A stretch of DNA of 64,000 nt from assembly GCA_963969365.1 (NCBI GenBank), contig OZ017760.1, positions 1,922,001-1,986,000 of the forward strand. Reading direction: 5' to 3'. The stretch's first letter is position 1. Each line of letters starts with the position of its first letter. Positions 10,471-21,800 of this stretch are shown here, piece by piece. Both the position numbers and the translations under genes were made by a program. A model generated the notes under the pieces. The model worked only from the letters and a program-made list of their open reading frames with translations. It did not search any database and was not told where the DNA came from. Source of the stretch: Asterochloris sp. CNOR1. Taxonomy: Eukaryota; Chlorophyta; Trebouxiophyceae; Trebouxiales; Trebouxiaceae.

Positions 10471-13400
10471 CTGCAGTCTAGGCTCTGCTCCGGTGCTGCC
10501 CCCACTCGTCCTGCCTGCCAGGAGTGCCTCATGGGCTGGCGTGCTGGCTGGTTCAGCCTTGCCTCTCACAGGCGCTGCAGCCCTCTGAGGGGGTGCAACA
10601 CAGCCTCCTGCAAGCTGCAGTGAAGCTGCCCCCGCAGGAGCTGGCGTGCTTGCTGGCTCAGTGCGCCCGCTTGCCAGGCCTGCACAAGGTCAGGGAGGAT
10701 GTGCGGTTGTGCAGCAGTTGTGAGCTGCGGAGCCCACAGGCCTGTGCACTCCATGTCCAGCAAGACTTGTCTAAAGCTGCTTAGCCAGGCCTGCAGGCTG
10801 CAATGCCACTGCTCACGCAATGCCATATGCAGCATTTCAATCAGCTGCCTGCTGGATGAATGGTCAAGCCTGCAGAGGCAGCAGGCACTGATGTGGACCA
10901 CTGACCTGAGGTGGGTTGGATCTCCAGGCCTCGCATCTCATGAGGGCTGTCCATGATGCTGACCCGAGACTTCACAAGCTGGTCCTGCACAGGCAACGTC
11001 ACTCATGTTTGCTGGGGAGTCAATCAGGGTCAGATAAAATCGTCAATTCTCCCTGACAGGCGCACACAAGGCCATGCATGCAGCCTTTCTCAGCAGTGTG
11101 GGTACGCACCAGAGCGCAGTGGGTTATCTCTCACCGGAGGATTCCGGACAGCACTGCCTCTTGACTCCACCCAACTCAGTCTCAAGCAGACGCAAGTTGT
11201 GCAAGCTTTACCTGTGTCATGCAGTGCCCTGCTCCAATCCCTGCCAGCTTGATATCTAAGTGCTTGGCATGCATAGTGGTCATTTGCTGCACACCTGTGG
11301 CGTCGAGGGCCCTGCCTCAGCCCGCTGCCGCAGCCTATGCTGGTAGGCCTCCAGTTCTGCGTCTGAGCGGATGGTCGGCAGCGCTGAGGTGCTGCTGGCG
11401 TCTGCATGCACCTGCAGCGGCCCTGTGGGGGTAGAGTGCCCCACATGCCCGCTCCCGGCAGGGCGCTGCAGCAGACAGCTTTGTGAAAGGTGTGCTGGAA
11501 ACCAGCTGGCCAAAGCGGCATCGATGCTCTGCTGATGAATTATCTGCCAGCAGGAGCACAAGGACATGCATCAGATTGTGTGTGCCACAAATTGCAGCAG
11601 GAGCCACCAGAGCAGAAGTGAGCTGACCTCGCCAGAGGACGTGGACAGGGAAGCAGGCGGCGGGGCACTGGGCGACTCCTCTGCCAGATCACGTGCCCTC
11701 TTCGACCGCAGGGGCAGCGACCCAGACACGGCCCATGCAGCTCCTGCACACAGCAGGCACACAGGTCGTCTAAAGTCGTGCATGCCCTCTAAGTCAAACA
11801 GGGACAGCCATCCAGGCATGGCTCAGACAGCTTCTGCATGCAAGTGATGCACAGCCAATTACAAACAACAAAACAAGTCTGCCAGCAACATGCAATCCTC
11901 ATATTCCAGCCTGCCTTCTCAGGCCAGCTGCTAATGTCAGGGAAGGCAGGTGCAGCAATCCGAGGACAGACACCTTGAAATGATTCCCTTGAAGGGGGAC
12001 AGTGTAGGGCAGCCTTGCTGCTCATGAAGGGCCACAAGTGGACCCAGTGCAAAGCCAAGGCCTGTGCTGAAGCAATCTGAAGCCGTTGTGTCCTGCTCAT
12101 CCTCCCTGGCAACATGAGTGATGTTCAATGAGACAAAGGGTCATGAGGAGGGGCAACCCTGCCCCTCTGCCTCTCATCAACCACTTGTGCTGCTGATAAG
12201 GACCACAGCCATGGCGTTGTTCTTCCTCCTCCCTGGCAGCATGAGGTGCCAATCATGCAGTCAACAGGCTCACCAGGATCTGGCGCCGGCCACGAGGGGA
12301 AGCCCTGCCCCTCAACCATCAGCCCAATGTTGATCTGCAGGGAGTCTGCCAGATCAGCGGCCCCTTCCAGCGGCGGGGTGGCTGGCAGGTCTCGCATCAG
12401 GTGCGCCACCCTCTTGGCCGCCCACCTGTGCCTCTCCCTGTAGGCTTCCTCGGTCTCAGGCCCTGAAAGACGACAGGACATGCAGGCTGAGAGAGACTAA
12501 GAGGCCTTCAAGATGCATGTCTCTCTCTTCTGGCATTGCAGACAGGACCACCCCTCTGCTGCTAAGCGGGATTCCACACCAATGTCCCGCTCAACCATAT
12601 TGGCTTCACACGTAGACCATTGATGAACCATTCTTACTATTGGCGACCCCCATGGTGGGACCCGGCAGACCTGGGGACCCTGGCAGCGGCGATTCCCACC
12701 TTGATGAGTTGCCCCATTGAAGAGGCCTGGGGTGTCTGCGCGCATACCCAGCACACGCAAGCACCTTGAAAGTGTACTGCCACAGCTTTGGCAGATTGAC
12801 CTGTTGCATGAGCAAGCCGCCATGGTGCAAATAGACAGGCATGCTGGCAGTGCTGTGACCCACCAAGCCAGCCGCCCGGTTGCGGAGGCCTTGGTGGCGT
12901 GTGTATGCCTAGGACTAGCACAAATGGCGTGCAAATGGCTAGCTGGGTGCAGCAGCCGACCTGCTGGCCAGCTGCCCACTTGCATAGCTCTACCATTTTA
13001 CGCACACCTAGCAACAACAGGCACACTGTGGGTGGCTGCGTGCAGCGACTCTCACCTTTCGCCAGGCGGCCGCTCGCGGAGGCCCTGGCCGTCTGCGCGT
13101 ATCCGGCAGACACGGGCACGCTGGCAGCCAGGCACTGCAGTATGTGGAAGGAGGAGGGGTGGATCCAGGCCCAGGCGCAGGCTCCAAGAAACAGTGTGGC
13201 GGCCGGGGGCAGGTACTCTGAGGGGAGGTGGGACGCCCTCTTCACTGCCGGCCACACTCCTGCAGACAGAACACAACACAGCATCTCGTCAACAGCATCT
13301 GGTGCTGGCATGCGGAAGGCACCAGAAACAGCGTGACTGCTGTGGGATGGTAGCATTGAGGGTAGGTAAAATAGAGTCCTGACTGTACGCCACGATGCTT

Positions 13401-15303
13401 CAGATAGGGGGATCCCTGAGCAGAGGGCTGCACCGTGGGTAGGTCAAGCCCAGGCCCACGAGGGGCCCCAGTGCAGCCAGCTGCAGGACTGCAGCATGCC
13501 TGCTGTGATTGCAGAGGCAGCAGCATTTTGACTGACAAGGCCAGAGACATGATAAGACAGCGGTGCATGAGATGCATCTGCTGTACTTGATCCTATCTGC
13601 CCTGCTCCTGGCCGGCAGGAAACGTGCACACCCTGGCTGTGCCCTTTCAGGCAGGCGGTATGTTGCAGGGGACAGAGTGCACCCCTGACGCCTGCCACCA
13701 GCTGCTCTGCTTCTAAGCAGGAGCTTGCGTGTGGGGCACATGCAGTACTGCCAGATCCGTCAGGCAGGAGTGCAAGCTACATCCGCCATGCTGAGTTCTG
13801 CCTGCTGAGCTCCCTGAGGCAGTGAGGCACAAGCTGCAAAGCTGCTATGGCCCCCAAGGGAGGCACCCTGCTGCCATGGCCCCCAAAGGAGGCACTCTGC
13901 AGGCACAAGGTGCGCTTACCGCGCTTGAGCCTGGCTGCCCCGCTCTTGAATCGGTCGGGCATGTGCTGCACCCCTTCCTTCAGCCGCGCAGGCAGGCGCT
14001 GCCCTCGCTCTGTCGCCAGCGCCCTCTGCCCAACAACTGTGGCAGCCCCCAGGAGGGCCACGGCGCCAATGAAGCCGTGAGCCTGGTCCTGGAAGGCTGT
14101 TTGCACAAACATCAAGGCGGCTGCCTTGCTGGCAAAGTCCAGGGGCCCTGCACAGCACCAGGCAGCCAGAAGTCGGAGCTGTTGGCACGTGGTTGTGAAA
14201 CGAGTGTGTCTACGCCAGGCCAGCACGGTTCACCCTGCAGCACCCGCCCCACCTGGGTGGCGTACCACTGCTTCCACACCTAGTGGCACAGAATATGTCC
14301 CTCAACTGCACTCACTTCCGCTCTCATTGCTGTCATTTGTCTTTGCTGGCACGCCACTGCTGCTGTATCATATACATGGCAAATGGCCTCAGCAACAATG
14401 GGTCACACCTTGAAGCTGCTGCCCCACTTCACTGGCACGCCACTGCTGCTGCCCCCGCGACGGCTCCACAGTGCCAGCCTCGATCGTGAACAGGCGCAGC
14501 CTGAGGTCTGGCTTGCCTGATCGGCTGCCTGTCACCTGGCAGCGCAGCGGCAGGCCGAGGCGTGCCTGGTAGTTCAGCGGGCTGCGGGTGCATGGCAACA
14601 GGGCACCCACCCCATCAGTCCTGCACAGCAAGTGAAGTGTGACTGCAAAACAGATTGAGCCAGGCAAGAGCACAGCAGGCTGTGTGGAAAGAGGGTCATG
14701 GGCCTGCCTCATGAATGCTTCTCAGCAAGGTGTCAGGAGACGTGAGAGGATCTCGAACAGGGCAAATGGCAAGTGGGCTGTGAAGTCAGGACAGCAGCCT
14801 CATTGGCCCTTAGCAAGGGGGCTTTGTGTCACAGCAGTCTCTTGAGGATGCTGACGTCCCTGCAGCAGGGCAGCATATGCACAGATGATGTGCTTTGAGT
14901 GCCTGTCCCCTGCTGCTGGCCAGCCGCACCAGCAGCAGCTTCTGGACGCCTTCTGGTGATGACGTGCCTCAAAGCTGCCCTGGTTGTTGAGCCTCAAAAG
15001 AGCACTTGGCCCCACCTGTACAGAGGCTCCTGGGCCCAGCGTCTGCATGCAGGCTCGCTTCGGGAGGGCAGCCACCAGGGAGGCGTCCCTGTGGAATGCC
15101 TTGAGGCTGCTATTCAGCGAGGCAGCCCCCCTGGCATGGCTCAGCAGGGCCACACTGCGCTCATTCTGCAATGGGGCCTCCACCCCGCTGCGCTGGGGAG
15201 CCTTAGCAGCTGCCGGGTCAGGCTGGGAGCTGGCCTGCTCCAGTGTTTTTGGCTGGTCATAGTTGCGCTGCCGCCACGGGCCAAACAGAGGAGTAAAGCC
15301 CAT
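10471..15303 (-). CDS. Unrecognised membrane-type protein, or N-terminal extension of the ADCK2 gene
   Basis: I do not recognise this protein. Candidate exons run 15303-15016 (from ATG), 14617-14409, 14275-14229, 14155-13921, 13263-13072, 12465-12273, 11757-11631, 11550-11297, 10986-10911 and 10701-10471. From PLDFASKAAALMFVQ (14150) onward every junction has matching phase, and the last exon is in phase with the ADCK2 exon at 10146. Visible features: hydrophobic stretches GFIGAVALLGAATVVG and YLPPAATLFLGACAWAW, a charged helix AYRERHRWAAKRVAHLM, an acidic/arginine segment DAELEAYQHRLRQRAE, and a Pro/Ala-rich tail. Either it is a roughly 600-residue N-terminal extension of the kinase or a separate gene whose stop I cannot place. 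The junctions before 14275 do not fit cleanly, so the 5' end is doubtful. Confidence 0.5.
12699..12915 (-). repeat. Two decayed copies of an exon 3' end
   Basis: The exon end at 13057-13120 (minus sense TACGCGCAGACGGCC, then GGCCTCCGCGAGC, donor AAAG/GTGAGA) is repeated at about 12862-12915 and 12699-12765. The copies keep GCCTCCGC or GGCCTCTTC and a donor-like GGTGGG. Spacings are about 195 and 162 bp. This stretch also explains an antisense open frame of over 200 codons that is not a gene. Confidence 0.75.
14262..14450 (-). repeat. Three copies of a GCAGTGGYRYGCCA exon segment
   Basis: Related segments near 14262, 14350 and 14434 (spacings about 88 and 84 bp) all read, on the minus strand, AGCAGTGG followed by TACGCCA or CGTGCCA and, in two cases, GTGGGG. 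The copy at 14229-14275 is the likely exon; those at 14350 and 14434 are likely decayed duplicates, which makes the neighbouring exon end uncertain. Confidence 0.6.
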
Positions 15304-15837
15304 GGGGGCTCAGCACCCTCAGCTCAGCATTGCAGCTGCTGCTGTGTGTTACACATGTTGCCTGCGGACGTGTGCGGGGTTGCTAGCTAGCCTGCATGTG
15401 CAGCATGTAAATAAAAGTGTGGGTGCATGTCTTGTATCAGCCTTCTCTTGTAGGGCCAGCTTATGCCTCGGGCACAAACACCTTCAGCTTGATGCGTAGG
15501 GCACCTACCTTGACTGCTCAGTCGGTCTCAAAACCAAACACTACTGTCCTGCACTACTGATGCTGATGACTGAAGTGAGGATTGGCAATGCAGGAATGCC
15601 TGGCGTGCAATGAATGGGTGTTACTCGAGTGCCCCCTTGGGACTGACAAGGGGGCCCCTCGTGGCGCAGTTGTGGGACTCCTGTTCTTCTGGCCCACGAC
15701 ACTGATGTGAACATTGAAGGCCACCCTTGAGCTACTAGTTGAACGCAAGTCGATCCCGAGATATAAACACCTAGACTTGGCCCCTGCCGTGTGCAAAGGG
15801 GGCATCCTCTGCAGCAAGCACCCTACTTTGATGCAAC
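15304..15837. promoter_or_regulatory. Divergent intergenic region
   Basis: Separates the likely start of the minus-strand gene (ATG at 15303) from the sulfurase start codon (15838). It should hold both promoters. I see no TATA box or convincing motif, and no coding signal. Confidence 0.45.
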
Positions 15838-18800
15838 ATGAGCACCTGTGAGAGACTGCTTCGACAGCCAGGGCCAGATGACCCCAATATTGATCTGTGC
15901 CTAAAGCTGACTCTGAATGTGCGTGTAGCTGGGAAGGGAGACTGCCCAACCTGCCCGGAGCATTACAGGGAGGCAGAGCTGCCTCAGCTGCAGGGCAAGG
16001 TCTACTGCGATCACGCAGGGGCCACACTATACACGGCCTCTCAGTTGAGAGCCGTCATGCAGGTGACTGTCTGCTGTTGGTGCTGGTTGCTGCAGATGCC
16101 ATGCCAGCATAGCAAGCACAGCAGAGGGTCTGGAGAGCTTCCAATAGTCGCCATCATGGTGCTGGGGGCCAGAAAGCTTGCTGAGGTTGCCCTGTGGTTG
16201 CTGAGATGCGTCTCATGGCTTACGGGCATGGCAGTACATGTGAGCATTACATCTGTCGTTGACAAGCATCCCCACTTGACCGCTGACTCCTCAGGGCATG
16301 TCAGGTTGCCAAAGACTGGATATCTTATGTGGAGCAGCTCTCCAGCAACACTGGGTAGCAGGCCCTGGCAGCTCTACACGCCATGTGCAGCAGGCAATTC
16401 CTGCACTCACCAAGCAAGCCCCTTTCTGTGCAGGACATGCAGAGCCATGTGTATGGGAATCCCCACAGCCTGCAGAGCTGGGCTCCCATGGAGGGGTCTG
16501 CGCAGGCTGTGGCAGAGGCCCGGCGCCTCACCCTGGAGATGTGCAATGCCTCTGCGGCAGCCTATGAGTGCATCTTCACCTCGGGCGCCACAGGTGTGTG
16601 CTTCTCTTCCCCGTCGTGTTTATGTCTCGCTGCGCAAGCGGCAAAGTGTGTAGGTGCATGCTGCGGGCAAGACGATCACTTGTCATGAGGTCCAGCAGGC
16701 TTCCCTCTCAAGTACGAACTGGAGCTGAAGCAGCGCTGACATCTGCCTTCAGTCTTGGACAGCTGTGATGCTGCTCTTCACTGCAACGCATGACTTGCAG
16801 CAAGTCACGCCGCAGCTTCCAGGCAACTCAACACTACAGGGACCCTTCCTGAGCAGTGCTGCGCCTTACTGCACCTCCTTCAAGCCTGTACCCAAAGCTC
16901 TCTCCTTGTCTGCATCTCTGAGCAGTGCTGCTCCCTGCTGCGGCCAGGCGTTCCCATGTTGGCATGATGCAGCTCTGAGGAGTGCTGTGCCCTGCTCGCA
17001 GCCTCCTTCAAGCTTCTGGCTGAGCTCTTCCCCTGGCAGGCAGGCTCCAGCTTTGCCTACCTCCTGGACAACCACAACAGCGTCCTGGGGATGCGCGAGG
17101 TTGCTATTGAGCGGGGAGCCTCAGCTGCAGCTTGTGCACTCAGTGGGGGCCATCCAGGTGAGGGCAAGGACTGCTGATTGATGCAGGTACCGTGCCTGGG
17201 ATTGTCATGAGGCGAGAGTCAAGACAAATGCCTTTACCAGACAGAGGTTGTGGAAGTGAAGGGGCACCACAGTTCAAAAACATAGCAGCTGTGACTCAAG
17301 CTCTGAGACCTGTAACTCAAGCTCTGAGAGGAGTTGCTGGAGTGGTTTCTGGAGCTGGCATGTATCTGGCTCCGTGAATGTGGGGCAGGCTGAATGCTGC
17401 TCAGAGGCATGTGCAATGCCCAGATGCTGAACTGCAGTCACGCTCTGTGGCTTCGCTCGACTCTCACAGGATCTCTATGCCTGTACCTGCAGGCAGCTAT
17501 CTGGTGCGTCAGTGCGGCCAGTCCATGGGTGGCAGCCCTGAGGGGACCAGGCAAACAGAAGCAACACAGGGGTTAGCGGCGGCTGCCTCCATCAGTGGAG
17601 TCACAGAGCCCCACCACTCCACTGGACTGCCTGCCAGGGCTGGTCAGGCAGCGCAAGCACCAATGCCTGATACTTCCCCCAGTGGCGTCAGCAAGCCCCA
17701 AAATTCTCAGGGGCCCCCACCCAGAGCAGCGCTTGCGCCGTGCCTGTTTGCCATGCCTGTAGAGAGCAACTTCAGCGGGCAGCGCTATGACCTCGCTCTG
17801 GTCCAGCAGGTGCAGCAGCAGGGCCTTGCCTGCCAAGGTGCAGCGCCCTCAGGCTGCAGCTGGCCCCACACCGGGAGCCAAGGCCCTGCAACCCCAGTAC
17901 AGCAGCAGGCCTTGCCAGGCTGCCTTGCAAGGAGGCAGCCAAGCGATGCGCCAGCCCAAGGGAAGGGTTCACAAAGAGGCAGCCCTGCTGGGAGCCAGTC
18001 CGCGGATGCCCCCGTTCAGGGGCAGGGCTTGCTGCGGCACCCTGTCGCCTGTGCAGGCTGCACATGCGCTCCTGGAGAGCTGCCTGGAGGGCCGCACCAG
18101 ACTGAGGGATCGCGCCAGGCTGAGCAGAATGGCAGCAGTCCGCCAGGGCGCTTGGGGCAGGCCACCATCAAGCAGCTGTGCACAGCGCTAGGGCCACAAC
18201 ATGGCACTGAGGGAGGCGGCTCTGCACAGCCGGGCTGCCCACCAGGGACCCCTGGCATGCAGCAGCCTGGGGGAGCTGCAGGGGACTCATGTTGCATACA
18301 GCAGAAGGGAGCTGCACAGCAGCCTGGTGGGACATGGGGCTCTCAGCATGGCATTTTGCGGCAGGAGGTTGCTGCACGGCAGCGCTGGCTGGTGCTCCTG
18401 GATGCAGCCAAGGCCTGTGGCACCAGCCCGCCAGACCTCAGCAGGCACGCTGCCGACTTTGTGGTGAGCCATGTGCGCTGCAGTGGCTTCCTTCCTGCCA
18501 CCACTTCCTTCCTGCCACCCAAGATGCAGTGCAGTCTGCCTGAGCTGAGGCCTGCTGCACCTGCCTGCCAGTCAGCCAAGCCAAAGTCTGTGCGAGACCA
18601 GGCAGCTGCATGCTGCCCCAGCGGCGGTCGTTGCGCTAGCGGCGGTCGTTGCGCTAGCGAACATGGCCTGTGTGCACTGCTCTCCCATGCTGGGGGCGCA
18701 AACTTCCCTGCCTGTGGGGCTTTGCAACATGCCACACAGCTGTCTTGTGCACCTGCAGGCGCTGTCGTACTACAAGATCTTTGGCTACCCCACAGGACTG

Positions 18801-21800
18801 GGGGCCCTGCTGGTGCGCAGGGATGTGCTGCCCCTGCTGCGCAAGGGCTACTTTGGCGGGGGCACCGTGGCAGTGTCGCTGGCTGATGAGCGCTGCCATA
18901 GGTGAGGGAGAGTAGGAGACTCTGTGGGTGCGGTGTATGTTTGTTGTGCAAGCATGCTGGCAGATGAGCGGGTTCTTTGCGACGGGACTAATTCCTGTGG
19001 GACTTCTTTCTGGGGGAATGCTGTGACAGTAGGCGTCTTGCAGGCAGGCTGCCAGGTACAGTGAAGGTACTCACAAGTGGCAACTCCCAGTCAGCACAGC
19101 GTAAGGCTGATTCTGTTAGGCCAAAGCTCAAGAAGTCCATCTAAAGCATGTGTGCAAGGGCAGTACTGCCCATGCAGGACACATAACCTGCAGTGATCGC
19201 CTCTTGTCGCCCCAGCATGCCATGGCTCTGCTGGGATGGTTGGGCCTGATGTCCAGGTGTTGCACATGCAGGCGGCGGGCAGGTGCTGAGGGCCTTGAAG
19301 ACGGCACCACCGACTACCTCTCAATCGCGGCAACACGCCATGGCTTTGCACAGATCAGGGCTGCTGGCGGCTTCCCCGCCATTCAGGCGCACACAGCGGC
19401 CATCACCAGGTGTCACCAGCATTGGGAGCTGTGCACGGATGGCCTGCACATGGATGTAATTACCAGTCTGGGTTGCAGTCTCAATGGCCGGTGACTGCTC
19501 TGCTGGGGGTGCGCAGATTGGCTTGAGGGATAGAAGCAGCCTTGTCAGGCTTCGGCTGCTCCACTGGCAGCAGAGGGTAGCTGAATTGTGCTGGCCATCA
19601 GGATGCACAAGCGCCTTAGCGTGCCGGTTGTGAGTCACAGGTCATGGCACACACACACACACAGCAGAGGGGTTTGCACCTGTGTCACAGGTTGGAGTGC
19701 GTGCAAGCAGAGGCTCATCAGGGTCTGCCCACCCCTCACTACTGCCCTACTTTACAGGGTAGTGCCCTTGCTCTCGTGGTCACTCACGCACACTCTGCCT
19801 GCCGTGCAGTTGGCTTGCCGGCCAGCTGTGCAGCCTGCGCCATGGCAGTGGGGCCCCCGCATGCATCCTGTATGGCTCCCATGCAGCCCTCCTCTGCGCC
19901 CCTGCTCGCGACCAAGCAACAGCAGCGCCCACGCCTGGCTTCCTTCCGGCGAGAGGCTCGCGGCCGGCGCGAGGTGCTGCTCAGGCAGCAGCTGCCCCTG
20001 GGGTGACAGGCCAAGGACCTGTGGTCACGTTCAACATGCTCCGCCCAGATGGCGAGTTTGTTGGGTACAGGTAGGCAAGATGGCATGCATGCCTCCTCCT
20101 TCTCGGACAGATCTGTGTGCATTCTCGTCAAGTCCAGGGGTATTTGCATTCAAGGTTGTGTGCATCTGTCAGACATGTCCTGGCCCTTTTAGCACGCCAA
20201 GTTGCAAAGCAGCCGCCATTTGCCTGGTCCCTGCCATTGCTGTGACTGCCTGATGCTGCCATGCCGAGTCACTCTTGGCTTCACTTTCCCTCCTTCACAG
20301 CAAGCCTTGCAAGCTCTTTCATGTCATGATGTCAGAGGGCGAAGACCAACAGTATCCTGCAGGGATGTGGGTAGGCTGTGGTAAGGTTTGCACTACCTCC
20401 AGCTCCTGTCGCCCCTTCCTTCTGTCCTGCCTGCTCTACAGGGTGGTTAGGAGGCTGGCAACCCTGCATCACCCTCATTTCAAGCCATTGCGACTCAAGC
20501 ACTCCACCTCCCGCATCCTGCCTGCTTCACAGGGAGGTTGCGAGGCTTGTAGCTCTGCATCACAGCTGTCGTCTCATGCATCTGCAGCCCAAGAAACAGT
20601 TCAGCCACGTTTCACCCACTCTTCAGGGAGGTCGAGAGGCTGGCAGCCCTGCACAGCATCTTCCTGAGGACGGGCTGTTTCTGCAACCCTGGAGCCTGTG
20701 CGAGCCACTTGGGCCTGACAGCCAAGCAGCTCAGGCAGAACTTTGAGGCAGGGCATGTCTGCTGGGATGACAACGATGTGATCGATGGCAGGTGGGTTCT
20801 TGACTTGCAACCAGCCCCTGCTGGGCTCCCTGACTGGCTTTGCTGCTGTGGCTGTGATGCAGTGCCATCCCCAGGCTTGCTGGTTGAATGTGGGCTCCAG
20901 CAACTCAGTCCCATCTGCTTACCATCGTTGGGAATCAAGCAACTCATTCAGCAGCGTAAGCGTCACTGCAAGTGGACATGGGGAGCTGACGATTCCACAA
21001 TGCGCACTGTCACAGCATGTTGCCAGCGCTATGGTTGACATGCTCTGTGCTGTGCAAGGCAGCACAGTGCGGCTGTTCCTGCTGTGGCCTTGCCTCTTCA
21101 TATGGCAATTCTGCCTGCTGCCATCATGCCTGGCTGAGCTTGACTGGGTGTGCTGCAGGCCTACTGGCGCTGTGCGGGTCTCCTTCGGGTGGACCAGCAC
21201 CTTCAGCGATGCCAGTGCGGTTGTGCGGTTGCTGCAGCAGTATCTCCTGGTCCCCAAAGCTCAGGCTCCCTTGACGCCTGCGCAAGTTTCTGAGCCTGCC
21301 ACCAGCAGCACCCTCATTCACCCTGGGGCTGATGCTGGCACAGTACCCGTGCACAGCAGCGGAGCAGGGGTCGCCGTCGGTGCCAGCAGCAAGCCAGCCT
21401 TGTCTGGGCCTGCTGCTGCTGCTGTGACAGCAGGCACGGGCAGCAACAGGCTGGCGGGGTTCGCTGGCTGGGTAAAGGCTGCGGCAGGTGCAGCCGCTGC
21501 GCTGGTGCGGGGCCTCTCACAACCTCCAGAGCTTGCAGCACCCCCAAGTTCAGGTGCTGCTGCAGAGCAGGTTGCCGCAGCGGTCAGCTTGCAGCCGCCA
21601 GGCTCCTCTGCGGCCAGGGCAGCTGGCGGTGCTGGGCCGTCGGGCCTGGACCAGCAGCCGCCCAGACGAGACGCCGCAGCAGGCATGGCAGAATGCTGGG
21701 GGCCGCGCTCCAGCCTGGGGCAGCACAGCTGCTGGCTGCGGATCGGGGACAGCGTGCGGGGCATCCCTACCCCTGACGCCCTCCCAGCGGCCACCGCTGC

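Noticed and set aside
12637-13356. Open frames of over 200 codons on both strands
   Set aside because: They span a known exon plus its decayed copies; composition is repeat-driven and no conserved motif extends past the exon.
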